Part shown: positions 10,776 to 20,418 of the stretch, piece after piece
Layout: each line of letters begins with the position of its first letter
How positions within the stretch are numbered: the first letter of the stretch is position 1
DNA from: Dactylonectria macrodidyma
Lineage: Eukaryota; Ascomycota; Sordariomycetes; Hypocreales; Nectriaceae
Direction of reading: 5' to 3'
DNA: 64,000 nucleotides
Assembly: GCA_020744425.1 (NCBI GenBank)
Contig: JAGMUV010000033.1
Coordinates: forward strand, 1-64,000
Notes under the pieces: generated by a model
The model's database searches: none
Seen by the model: the letters and a program-made list of their open reading frames with translations, nothing else
Told to the model about the DNA's origin: nothing
Made by a program: the position numbers and the translations under genes

Positions 10776-13700
10776 CTACGTTGTAGTTAGCCATAATCGC
10801 AGTACGTAGGAAACGCAGGCGTATAAACCTTCCGTGGGCGTGTGGTTATAGAGGTTCTGACGGTCGAAAGGCGCCTCGAGGAGTAGGCCTTGCAATGAGG
10901 TAACTCGTGACACTGCAACATAACTGATACCGGCCTGGAAGTCGCGTGTAGCGAGGTCAGTAACTATCTGATCCTTCGTTAGGCTCTGGCATTTGTGAAC
11001 AGTGATGGCAAATGCCACGATCAGGGGAAACTGGGTGCGAGAGCAGGTCTCGTTGCCCACTAGGAAATCACGCGTGACGGGAAGGATGGGCACGATTTTC
11101 CTGCCCTCGTTAGTTGTTAGATACGGCGGCCCGTCGTAGCTATCAAAGTCCACCATGATAACGGCCGGGGGGTCTTCCCATGGGTTGGCGCCTTCATTCC
11201 AGGCGACATCATATATCGTACCCTGGGCGCCATTAACCAGGCCAGCTGGTTGCCACAAATTAGTTGTGAGCATTACCCTGGCGCCTCTAGCAACAGCAAA
11301 CTTGTTGGATAGATTGCCAGCGTTGTCGCTTGCCGCCTGCCCCGCGCCTTTGCCCTGGTTCTTTGCCTCCACCTGTATTGCCGGGGCGTTAAGGTGCACC
11401 ATATGCTCGTAATTGTATTCGTTAACGCGGGCCTTTGTAGAATACACCCGCATAGCGGCCTTGAATCTGTCAACCTCGCTCTGCGTTAGCTTGGCCTGCA
11501 CCCGACTGCTAAGGAGGTCCCAGGAGGGTATAGATAACTTGACTTCACGCAGTTCTTGCAAGGCCTGACGGAACCGGGCTTGATCATCACCAGTCTGGCG
11601 CTGTACCGTGGTCAGGAAGACGGTGCGGTCAAACAACCGGTAGGCCACCTGTCCTCTCCTTTCCAACGAAGACAGGCCAGTGCTGGCGGTTGAATACAGC
11701 GGCTTTTGTCGGACGGGTGGTAGCTGGAAGAAATCGCCCACAAGCAAGACGCTCACACCACCAAAGAACTCGAGGCTACGCTGTGGAAAGGCCTGTCGCA
11801 GGCGAGAATCAATTCGCCCGAGCTGCTCAAGTCCTAGCATGCTCTTTTCATCGATAACGAGGTACCTGACGTGCCGTAGGCGGGACTGAAGGGCAGCAGC
11901 GTCAGCTGGGCGAAGTTCGGTAAAGGCACCGCCTACTGGGAGACGGAGCAGCGAATGTATGGTGCTGCCCTGTATCTGGTTACTCGCAACGCCTGTTGGC
12001 GCTACGCGGCAAATAGGGCTAGGATTGGGCAGGGCAGCCGCCTGAAGGTGGGAGGAAAGCACCTTGATAAGGAAGGACTTGCCCGTGCCGCCGCCGCCGT
12101 CAACGTGGAGAAGGATTTGAGTAGGATTTTGCGCCTGGAAGTGACCAATGAAGGTATCGTACACTAACCGCTGTTGCGGGTTGAGCTGGTCACGCCAGTG
12201 AGGGCCAAGGGCCTCCACATCGTTGGCTATAGGGTTGCTAGCGATGAGGTCTTTCCAGTAGCTGTCTCGAAACTCTGGATAAGTGCCCACATGCCGTGTC
12301 CAGTCGTAATTGACATCGATATCGCGGCGGCCAAGTAGGTCAAGACCTTCCTGGGTAAGGGGGTTGTCAGGTAAAAGGGCGGCGAGACGGATCCAGTCTT
12401 CGTCATCAAATTCCTCCTCCACTGGCAGAGCCTCGTACTGATCCTCTTGAGGTTGTAATCGAACCTCTTTTGGCCGGCCGTAATGGTCATCACCATGACT
12501 GTGGTGCTGCCAACAATAGGAGAAGGCCTGAGCGTGAGAATTAAAACGATGGCCGTCAAACATGAGGAGCTCATCATGCCGACGATGTGGGTGGTTCAAT
12601 GTCAGCTTTACGCGGCAGTAATCTGGCCACTGTTGGCCTTCTGGATCAGCCTGATAGCGAGGAAAGTAGACCAATACACGCGGCCTGCCGTTGACGTTGC
12701 CTGGCTGCCATTGCTTCCACTTGGAAGGGTCCCTAGAGTGGAAATTCCAGTATTTGAGAAAGGAAACATAGGTCAGGTCCTCTAGGGATTCGGGGCGTTG
12801 ACAGTACTTTTCGTAGACGTTCGGCGCCTCGTCAACCTCATCGGCGTCAATCCGTAAAGAGCGGGAATGCATGTCAGGATTACGGCAATCAATGTGTAAG
12901 CAGGTTCGTGAGCCCTCTTGTAACGGCAGACCGAGGAGCAAGTGGCTAACCTCCTGCTTCGAGTAGTCTCGCTCAGCAACTAGCTGATTTAGGAGCTTTG
13001 ACGTGAAGGAAATCAGCGGGTTGTGGTCCTTGACCCGGGGCATCAGGGCCTTCCCAATCTGGGCTAAAGATTCACTCTTCTTCTCCGACTTGGAGCAGTA
13101 TTTAGCTGCGTAATCGATTACCTGCTGCAGGCTCGTGCAGGGTGAGACATCTGTATTGGCTAGCCACGCAACGGCAAGTAAGCGGTTGTAGTGGTTCATC
13201 TGGCTATCGTTCCGCTCGCACCTAAAGCTCCAGTGCTTAGAATGAGGAATCTTTTCAAGGGAGGCTAGCAGGCGCTGCCCGTGAGGAAATCCAAAGCGGC
13301 ACTCCACCTGCTTGGTATGCTTGCTGAGCTGCATACAGTAGTTGTTGCAGCGATGGCGCTGCACGCGGTTGACCACCATCGACAGGAACTGGACGGTAAG
13401 GGGATGTTCCAATAGATTACTGATCAAGGGATTCCCTTCCCCAGGTGCCTGCACCCTCTGAGGCTCTGGGTTGACAGCGGATACGTGATATCCCCAGATT
13501 CGGGCAAATCGCTCCCGGGACTGGCTGTCATCGGGATCCAAGTCCGGGTGGCCACTTAGCCAATATAGGCCGTGGTGGTGACTGGAACCCCTGCCCTGCC
13601 ACTCGTAGCGACCCCAAAAGTCCGTTAGGTTGAACTTCTGCTTCAGGACAATAGTCCTAAAGAGCGTATAACGCTTATGGAAGTGATAAGCGGCAATGTG

Positions 13701-15782
13701 GGCGTTGTCTCGCAGCAGTTGCCGGGATAGAGCCATTCGCGCCGCCTCAGGAGCTGCTTTCCACTCTTGGAATCGAGGCATATGACGATATAGGGACTCC
13801 CAGTGGTAATCAGCTGCACTTGCTGTAATGAAAAGGCCAGGCCTGCCTAGATTGTAGGCACATGCCTCCAATTCCTTCCTTTGCTTATACCAATATGGAC
13901 GGGTGCCCCTGATTACGGCCGCTTGGCGCGTGATCGACTGGATCATGGCCTGAGCCTCTGGCTCGTCAGGCTTAGCCATCGCTTCCTCTATGTCAGCGCG
14001 CGTAAGGGGTTGACGGCGGCGGCCTTCGTGTTGCTTGACCGAGTAGTTGCTCCGCTTTCTGACCTGCGCACGTAATAGCGTGTTGAGGGCGACAAAAGGC
14101 CACGTCTTATGGCGGGCAAAACGTCCGTCTTGCCATCTCATCGCATGGGCAAGGTAGTCCTGGTACGTGACGCTCCGTAGGCGAGGCTCCACGAAGTCGG
14201 CCTTGCCGTCAGGGTAGAGGGTGGGGAACGCGAGCGTCAACAGCGGCTGGGAACGGTTGAATTCGTTGATAGGAGTCCTGCGAATGGAAGGTAGTGGCAT
14301 CTGGTGTTGAGCCTGCGCGTTAGGCGGTATATGCTCAAGATCGGCCATACGCTCAGGGTCAGGGGTACCATGAAGCAATCGGGACTGCAGGGCGTTTAAT
14401 TCGGTGTCTGTAACCTGCAAATCGGGGATCGCCGATGCATCTGCATCTGCTGGATCCTCTTCTACATTCTCCTCAACGGGACCTTGGGGGGCCTCGTCGT
14501 CAGGTATGTCAGCCACTTGGCTAGCAACGGAAGCAACTATGCTGCCGTCAAGAGGAAGCCGTTGCAAGCGATCCTGCCTCACAACGATATCGCGATAGCC
14601 CGGGTGGTGGCGCTGTAGGTAATGCAGCCAGGTCAACAGGCATGAGCGGCGTACCCGGAAATCGCGAGCAAACTGCTGCTGGAAGTGAGGGTCGCCCTCC
14701 ATATTAGGAGGCCGCAGGAGCACGATATCTAGCTCTTCAGGTAGGACTGGGAGCTCTTCAAATAGCCTACCAACATTGCGAAGGAAGTGGACAACATGGC
14801 CGCGGTATTTATACTGAGAGCCACGTACCTGTAGGACCTTCACGTGTACGTGAACCCTAGCAATCAGCATCTCCTCAACCATCGTTAGGCTAGGTAGATT
14901 ACCGGGGACTTCCCCGAAGTCAAGGCTATTCGCAGCGCTAAAGAAGTAGGGCTCGTCAGCGGTTCTCTCCCTATCTCGACTAATGCAGCGGCTGCAGACT
15001 CCTAAGCTGTTTTTCTTCATATCGAACCAATGCTCCCGGCAGCGAATGCAACTATGCATCTTGTCGTCATTCAGGGCAGTATAGAACTCCCGCACAAGCG
15101 CCCGATCCTCCTCACTAAGGGCAGGCAAATCAAGGTCCCCTGTAAAAGGTGGATCAACTATCTGATCAAACTGTCGTTCTTGAAGCTGTGGCCGTGGCCG
15201 TCGGTTCACGATGCCTTGACGTGTATAGCGGCCGCGGCGATGACCCTGTGGCAGTAATGAAGCAGTGGTAGGGAACGATTCCTGTGGTACAGGCGTGCCT
15301 AGCACAATAGGACCCGTTGTGGCCGTGTCACTAGGAATCGGCGTGCCCAGAACTACTCTTGGCGGGCTTAAGGTGGGAGGGATAGGGAGGGCTCCTTCCG
15401 CTGCGCTCGAGGTAGATGGGCCCAGCAGAGGTCTAGGCAGTCCCTGGAGGACGGGCGCCAGACCACGGAATACAGCAGGCGTTGCAGGGGGTTGTGAGCT
15501 ATTGATGGACACGAGCGCTTGCGCGTTTCGCCGTGGAGGCGTCAATTGAGCCTGAGAATCGGTCCTCTTCGTCGTTCTGCGCGGCGATAGCCTCGAGGCG
15601 ATGTTCCGCATGGCGGCAACGGCGGCTCGGGATTCGGCCACTCGCTCCTTTTGGCGTGCCCTACAGCTACTACACTGTCTCGTAAGCCTCGCAGGGTCCT
15701 TGACGCTTCGAAACTCGACCTCGGGCAGGTCTTGCTTGCAAGTATGGCAGTTCCGAACTGCCTGGGGTATATCATTCTCCAT
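10776..15782 (-). CDS. Helitron transposase: Rep (HUH) plus Pif1-type helicase
   Basis: A single uninterrupted frame of 1668 residues. An N-terminal zinc-finger-like CxxC pair (CHTCKQ, CSSCRA) and a Pro/Ser-rich linker come first. Next is a DUF6570-like block (VEEMLIARVHVHVKVLQVRG, about 300-380) and the Helitron_like_N region. The HUH-type motif is SSHHHGLYW near residue 732, and the tyrosine motif region KYCSKSEKKS is near 892. The Pif1-family helicase follows: Walker A HVDGGGGTGKSFL near 1224, Walker B LVIDEKSM near 1309, and the late motif AFAITVHKCQSLTKDQ. Length and order are those of a full autonomous Helitron protein acting by rolling-circle transposition in the nucleus. Gene and element ends: I could not place the 5' TC and 3' CTRR termini. 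A fragment of a related protein lies at 38850-39071. Confidence 0.92.
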   Translation of the reverse strand: MENDIPQAVRNCHTCKQDLPEVEFRSVKDPARLTRQCSSCRARQKERVAESRAAVAAMRNIASRLSPRRTTKRTDSQAQLTPPRRNAQALVSINSSQPPATPAVFRGLAPVLQGLPRPLLGPSTSSAAEGALPIPPTLSPPRVVLGTPIPSDTATTGPIVLGTPVPQESFPTTASLLPQGHRRGRYTRQGIVNRRPRPQLQERQFDQIVDPPFTGDLDLPALSEEDRALVREFYTALNDDKMHSCIRCREHWFDMKKNSLGVCSRCISRDRERTADEPYFFSAANSLDFGEVPGNLPSLTMVEEMLIARVHVHVKVLQVRGSQYKYRGHVVHFLRNVGRLFEELPVLPEELDIVLLRPPNMEGDPHFQQQFARDFRVRRSCLLTWLHYLQRHHPGYRDIVVRQDRLQRLPLDGSIVASVASQVADIPDDEAPQGPVEENVEEDPADADASAIPDLQVTDTELNALQSRLLHGTPDPERMADLEHIPPNAQAQHQMPLPSIRRTPINEFNRSQPLLTLAFPTLYPDGKADFVEPRLRSVTYQDYLAHAMRWQDGRFARHKTWPFVALNTLLRAQVRKRSNYSVKQHEGRRRQPLTRADIEEAMAKPDEPEAQAMIQSITRQAAVIRGTRPYWYKQRKELEACAYNLGRPGLFITASAADYHWESLYRHMPRFQEWKAAPEAARMALSRQLLRDNAHIAAYHFHKRYTLFRTIVLKQKFNLTDFWGRYEWQGRGSSHHHGLYWLSGHPDLDPDDSQSRERFARIWGYHVSAVNPEPQRVQAPGEGNPLISNLLEHPLTVQFLSMVVNRVQRHRCNNYCMQLSKHTKQVECRFGFPHGQRLLASLEKIPHSKHWSFRCERNDSQMNHYNRLLAVAWLANTDVSPCTSLQQVIDYAAKYCSKSEKKSESLAQIGKALMPRVKDHNPLISFTSKLLNQLVAERDYSKQEVSHLLLGLPLQEGSRTCLHIDCRNPDMHSRSLRIDADEVDEAPNVYEKYCQRPESLEDLTYVSFLKYWNFHSRDPSKWKQWQPGNVNGRPRVLVYFPRYQADPEGQQWPDYCRVKLTLNHPHRRHDELLMFDGHRFNSHAQAFSYCWQHHSHGDDHYGRPKEVRLQPQEDQYEALPVEEEFDDEDWIRLAALLPDNPLTQEGLDLLGRRDIDVNYDWTRHVGTYPEFRDSYWKDLIASNPIANDVEALGPHWRDQLNPQQRLVYDTFIGHFQAQNPTQILLHVDGGGGTGKSFLIKVLSSHLQAAALPNPSPICRVAPTGVASNQIQGSTIHSLLRLPVGGAFTELRPADAAALQSRLRHVRYLVIDEKSMLGLEQLGRIDSRLRQAFPQRSLEFFGGVSVLLVGDFFQLPPVRQKPLYSTASTGLSSLERRGQVAYRLFDRTVFLTTVQRQTGDDQARFRQALQELREVKLSIPSWDLLSSRVQAKLTQSEVDRFKAAMRVYSTKARVNEYNYEHMVHLNAPAIQVEAKNQGKGAGQAASDNAGNLSNKFAVARGARVMLTTNLWQPAGLVNGAQGTIYDVAWNEGANPWEDPPAVIMVDFDSYDGPPYLTTNEGRKIVPILPVTRDFLVGNETCSRTQFPLIVAFAITVHKCQSLTKDQIVTDLATRDFQAGISYVAVSRVTSLQGLLLEAPFDRQNLYNHTPTEGLYACVSYVLRLWLTTT

Positions 15783-16582
15783 CCGGCTGCATATATTATT
15801 ATCCGCCTCTTACCCATGCAGACGACCGGGTAGGTACCGCTTAGGCAGCGAGGGTTTGCTTAGATGTCCCGTAGCGTGACAGATCTCGATATGGGAGGTT
15901 GTCTGTAGGGTGTTTTGATTAGGTTCGAACGATCAGGGAAGGAGGGGACACTGCACCGCTCGACCGGAGGCAGGTGATACGTGAGCCGAGACGTCGTTAG
16001 CAACCTCGTAAGGTTTGGTGGATAATAGTTTTGACGGGAAAGGGAAAGCAGACGCCATGTCGGTGCTTCGGCCAGAATCGCGCTTGGAGGCCGGAGTTGA
16101 TTGAAGGACAACCTTATAGCTCCTGGAGAGCTTGCCAAAAGCGTTACCTAGTCAACGATCACGGGCTTTCCCATGTAGTGGCGTCGTTAGCGTTGACAAC
16201 TGACCAATTCAAGCACGAGTTGAGCACAGACCATGCCAATTAGCCAATCAGAAAAGGTTTTATGCTCAATTCTTTCTGACTGAGTAAAACGCCCTTCGGG
16301 CTGAATAAAACGCCCTTCGGGCTGAATTAAAGAGATTTTAACAACATAAATCTAGGCTCTATTTCCCCGCAGGGTGCGCACAATAATATCCGCCAAACTA
16401 GACAACGAATCAAAGGCTGATATGGAAATATATACATCACGCAATGTTATAGTTAGTTATAGCTAGCATAATTAATATACTAAGATGATAACCCTTAGTT
16501 ACTCTAAAGATACATCCTAAATCCAAGTGAGCGGGTTTCTCTTAGCCTAACCTTTGCCCGTCCACTAGTTATGTATTCCGGA
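15783..16582. other. Helitron upstream region and intergenic DNA with a duplicated hairpin unit
   Basis: No gene is recognised. Two tandem 21-bp units (16285-16305 and 16306-16326) each contain the hairpin GCCCTTCGGGC. The run of DNA just right of them is AT-rich to about 16500. The Helitron 5' end probably lies somewhere in this interval, but I could not fix it. Confidence 0.5.
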
Positions 16583-17488
16583 TTACTCGTAAAATTTAGG
16601 CATCAATTCGCCCAGGTTCAACTCTGCATCCACTAGGCCGATGCTACCGATCACTTCAGCTGACCTTGCCTGAACCTGCTGGGTAAGAGGCTCAGCTACC
16701 ACCCTAGAGAACGCCTCCGCCTCCGCCTTGACGTCCTCAAAGGACGGGGCTGAAGCGCGGTCGATAATTCTCTTCGCTTCGCCCAAGGACTTTAGGGGGA
16801 ACAGTCGGATTCGAGAAGTCAGTCCTTCGATGTAGGCATACATATCCGATGAAGTCTCGAATGCCTTATTAATCCAGCCAATCCTTTCAGCTTCATCCGC
16901 AGTAATATCCTTAGCGGATAGGATATACTCCATGGCGCGTCCGCGGCCGATCAGATGGGTGAGAAATTGGCCACCGCCGCCACCTGGGGTTAAGCCTACC
17001 CCAACTTCTGGCTGACTAAGAAGAGTTTCAGTCCTGGTTGCGAACCGCATATCCAGAGCCTCCAAGAATTCGGCTCCTGCTCCCCGCGCTCTGCCTTCCA
17101 CGGCGCCAATCGTAACTTGGCGAAGAGTAGTGATGTTGTGAAGAAGGGTTGCGAATGGGTAGATGATATCGGCTGAAAGGCTGTTGTTAGTCATGTATAA
17201 TATGGAACTTGTGATTACATCGAAGGGCTATCAGGACGTACGACCGTTAGGTTCGGCAAGAATGGAGCCATCAAGGTGGGCGACGAAGAATCTCGGAACA
17301 TCGCTGTTAAAAACGACGACCTTGGTGTCATTGTCAGCCTGAAGTCTCCCGACAAGGTCCGTAAGATCGTTTTGGGTGTTCCTGCCCCACAAGTTGATAG
17401 TAGGCGACTCCGGGTTATGGAAAGTGACGTGGAGTACGCCCGACTTAAGTGAGGTCTTTAAGGCCGTGTAGTTAGGGAGCTCAAGCAT
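16583..17488 (-). CDS. Enoyl-CoA hydratase/isomerase family protein
   Basis: Two exons, complement(17242-17488) and complement(16583-17172). They are separated by a 69-bp intron with donor GTACGT, branch TGACTAAC and acceptor TTTCAG; the join reads LAEPNG-P-DIIYPFATL and gives 278 residues. The crotonase fold is shown by the N-terminal strand region GVLHVTFHNPE, the oxyanion-hole loop EGRARGAGAEFLEALDMRFA, the conserved Glu segment SQPEVGVGLTPGGGG and a C-terminal helical domain. Such enzymes hydrate or isomerise acyl-CoA thioesters; the substrate cannot be told. No clear peroxisomal C-terminal signal is seen (it ends KFYE). It sits at the left edge of the bZIP/MDR gene island, which may hint at a shared pathway, but that is inference. 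Confidence 0.85.
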
Positions 17489-17620
17489 GGTGAAAGAGTA
17501 GTTTGCTGATTGTGAGGGAACTGGTTGATTGAGTTGGTGAATGAAAGCGTTAAACTTCTTGGACTCGGAGCATACTCGTGCCTTTTCAACATCTACCCAT
17601 TCACGAGAAATGCTAACGCG

Positions 17621-17680
17621 TCAAGCGATCCGAAAGTGATCCGTAAGCGATCCGAAAGCGATCTGTAAGTGATCCGCAAT
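17621..17680. repeat. 11-bp tandem repeat array
   Basis: About five imperfect copies of AAGCGATCCGA/AAGTGATCCGT lie head to tail about 140 bp upstream of the enoyl-CoA hydratase start codon. The position in a promoter suggests a cluster of regulator sites, but it could equally be a neutral minisatellite. Confidence 0.75.
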
Positions 17681-18230
17681 TACAAAATGCTCCTATTACT
17701 AAAGGAACTTTTGGATAACCTCTCCGGCTAGTATAAACCTTATCAATTGCCGAGGCCAACACGTCCGTAATAACACTTCGTCTATACGGCGTTTCCTACC
17801 AGCCTCCAGGGACATTAGGAGAATTACAAAGTACATGCATGAATGATGCATGTCTATAGGTTATAGGTTATTTGCCGACTTCCCAATGGCCCGAGGATTA
17901 GATAACTGTGACGTCAAGCGATAGCTTGAGGCGCAGCATCTCACCTCCGAAGGCTCCGATCGAGTGATTAGCGGTGTGAACCCTGAAAGTTAAAGAGGCT
18001 AGCTGCCCAATCAATACAACCCCTGCCCCAATCACGGCAATTGCCTCTTTCCCCGGGCGTCAAAGTTATGTTTTCGGATCTACTCGGCGAGTCCAATCCC
18101 GAAAAAGCTGACTAGGGCCGCCACTAACCTTTTCGTCTCTAGGCTGCGCCGCTTTCTTCCTGCTTTCCCCAGGTAGCTGTATGCGTCTTGGAGGTTGGTA
18201 ACTACGGAGTATTAATAATCCAGCACAGAC

Positions 18231-18361
18231 CCGCAATTTGTCTTCACGACCCATGCCCCACGGCCTGCAATTTGTCTACAGACGCTACACTAACTGACCC
18301 GAGTTGGTTGTATCTGATTGATTACCTAAGGCAAGGCAGACTAGGGTCTCCGCAATTTGTC
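18231..18361 (+). promoter_or_regulatory. Three CCGCAATTTGTC-type sites upstream of the bZIP gene
   Basis: The word CGCAATTTGTC begins at about 18232 and 18351, and a one-mismatch copy (TGCAATTTGTC) at about 18265, all within 250 bp of the bZIP start. The same word recurs twice upstream of the MDR reductase gene (22142-22261). The last copy here is followed by CCGATTTATCA, resembling the GGATTTATC and GGTTTATCA that follow the two MDR copies. A shared operator is inferred. Confidence 0.5.
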
Positions 18362-18478
18362 GCACCGATTTATCAACCATCGGGGCACCCCCCCGCCCCT
18401 CGATCCTGACCACTCGCGTTACCTGGTCAGCGCATCTTTCTCGGCAACACCTCAATCCTTCCTGTCTTATTGACAGAA

Positions 18479-19838
18479 ATGGGGAACTCGCAACCGGCTC
18501 GTCGTGGCCGTCCTCCAATCCAAGACGGACAAGACGTGGTCAATAGTCAGCAGGTCAGTGTGTGGGTGACAAAAAGACCCGACCCGCCTGCTTCGCTTCA
18601 CCTGAACCAAGCTAATGAGGGCACACTCGCTCCAGAAGAAGAGGCTACGGATGCGTCTTGCACAGAGGTCGTACCGTTCCCGGAAACAAGAGGCACAAGA
18701 ATCCGAAAGGATCCGGGCTGAAGAGCTTAGCAGCGCTCTAGACAACGCATTGGCAACCTTTTCCACACTCCATCGGCGTATTCTCGATACCTCGCAGATT
18801 CGAAATTCGTCGGATGTTCTCTTTCATCTGAACGATGCCGTGACACAAATGGCTGCCATTGCATCTGGCACGAACAAGGTCTTACCCTTGCCGCATGCTC
18901 TGGAGGATTCGGGCACCAGCTCTCGTCAGCAAACACCTGGAGTGCTTGCTCCACATCAGTCAGTCACCGTAGATTCCGGGGCTACGACCATATCTCTACG
19001 GACGAGCACTTCCAACCAGATTCCAGTGTCAGCAAGGGTCGTTCGAGCCTGCTTCGAGCGTGTGGTGTCCATCTTATCTAACAGCACGGTGTATGGGAGC
19101 CAATCCCCAGCCTTGGCTCTTCCTCTTCAGTTGCTAGGTGAAGAGGTCCTAATGGACAATTCTCTGCGAAGCCTGTCGCCATTTCATCCTTCCGTAGCTG
19201 ATTTCCAGTATCCGCTGCACTCCGCTCCCCGGCTCCCGCACATGTACCGCGTTGTTGAAGGTGAGACTAAGGCCGTGTTCAGAGCGCCAGCTCCGTTGGT
19301 GCAGCGGATCGTGAGAGGCAAAACAAGGACAATGCTAGACACAAACTTTGCGCCCCTGCAAGACGAATGGCTCGAGGCCGTGGATGTGGAGGAGTACCTG
19401 GAAGAGCGAGGAATCTATCTGTGCAACACCGTCTCGAACGGCACAACATCTACAGACGACACCATGTATCAGCCATCTGTCCCAGACAGCGAGCAGAGCA
19501 TATCTATACTCACCCTGCCAGGGGCTGTGACAGGAGGGGAAATGGCCTGGGCTATTAACGACAATACCCCGCCACGACTAGACAGCATGGAGCAACGCCC
19601 TTCTGTATCTTTATCGGCTGATTTTCATGGCCATGAGCCGGCAGACTATTCGGTTTTCGGGCTTCCGAGGCCGAGACGATGGCTGCGTTCTGCCAACAGC
19701 CAACTCCATTCAACCGCTATGGCCGGTGTCCTACAGTCGGACTTCAATCATCAGACCGCCCAGGGTATTGCAAAAGCCTCCCGGGTCAGTTGTAAGGCCG
19801 CCTTCACGATAAAATCTATAAATAGTCGCCGGGGATGA
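18479..19838 (+). CDS. bZIP transcription factor
   Basis: Two exons, 18479-18553 and 18636-19838, about 425 residues. Exon 1 starts at ATG 18479 and encodes an Arg/Gly/Pro patch (ARRGRPPI) resembling an AT-hook. The intron has donor GTCAGT, branch GCTAATG and acceptor CTCCAG, and both sides are phase 0. The junction leads straight into the basic region KKRLRMRLAQRSYRSRKQEA, with the fungal bZIP core NxxQRxYRxRK modified to RLAQRSYRSRK. The downstream zipper is weak, with few heptad leucines. The C-terminal part has blocks (FAPLQDEWLEAVDVEEYLEE) like those of fungal pathway-specific bZIP proteins. It would act in the nucleus and may regulate neighbouring genes, since its own promoter shares a motif with that of the MDR gene. 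The original C-terminus could be altered, because an MFS remnant starts in the same DNA. Confidence 0.8.
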
Positions 19839-20062
19839 ATGTTATGGCGATTGACGAGGGCAGACTTTCTGGTCTTCGTGAGGCTATTTGTCTAGAGAAG
19901 CTAGGCAGTGACTTATCTGGATACGAGAATGCTGTTGTGCAGACATTGTATATCCCGCTCGGTCTCGCAATACTTATAATTGTTGGGGCAGCTGCCATGG
20001 AGAGGAAGTCTACCAAGAAGCAGTCTTACCGTAATATGCGTCGATCAAAGGTACAGAGTTAG
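19835..20062 (+). pseudogene. MFS transporter C-terminal remnant
   Basis: A 75-residue frame with one strong membrane helix (VQTLYIPLGLAILIIVGAAA) followed by MERKSTKKQS. This matches the last helix and short basic tail of DHA2-type fungal drug efflux pumps (family pattern: helix, then MEWRSVK-like end). The rest of the transporter is absent and the remnant abuts the bZIP stop codon, overlapping it by four bases. It is most simply the tail of a pump gene whose body was deleted, leaving it downstream of the bZIP gene. Confidence 0.55.
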
Positions 20063-20418
20063 GCGTTGGGCTTCAGTGCAATGGGATTTTGTCTTCGTAG
20101 ATTGAGGTCTTTCAAACACACAGACTTGCCCTCGAGTGTTCCCTCCCAACCTTTAATGAGCACCTTATGCGCCCAAGCATGGCCAAAGACATTGTCTTCT
20201 GGGGGCGTGCGCGTGGCAGAGGCTGATAACCGGGCCGTGACAAAATATCTGTAGCGCAATCGTGGGCCGCGGGCAGCAGGGAGTAAAAGTCGTCAGAGTC
20301 TTGGGGTTGGATTTCGAGGTTGATTTTTAGAGAATTCAAGCAATCCTGGTGGAAGATTCTGAGATACAGCGAGACCATGGAAGACCTCTAAACTAGGTAA
20401 ACAACTCTACAGTAGCAT
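20063..20418. other. Intergenic, unrecognised open frames on the minus strand
   Basis: Two overlapping minus-strand frames (20059-20259 and 20112-20378) could be remnants of a coding exon (the last reads VFGHAWAHKVLIKGWEG), but I recognise no family. The interval separates the MFS remnant from the MDR gene. Confidence 0.3.

Larger units (their letters stand above)
17489..18478. other. Intergenic region upstream of two divergent genes
   Basis: The enoyl-CoA hydratase gene and the bZIP gene diverge from this 990-bp region, so it should hold both promoters. It contains an 11-bp tandem array (17621-17680) and three CCGCAATTTGTC-like sites nearer the bZIP gene. No coding sequence is recognised. 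Confidence 0.6.
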
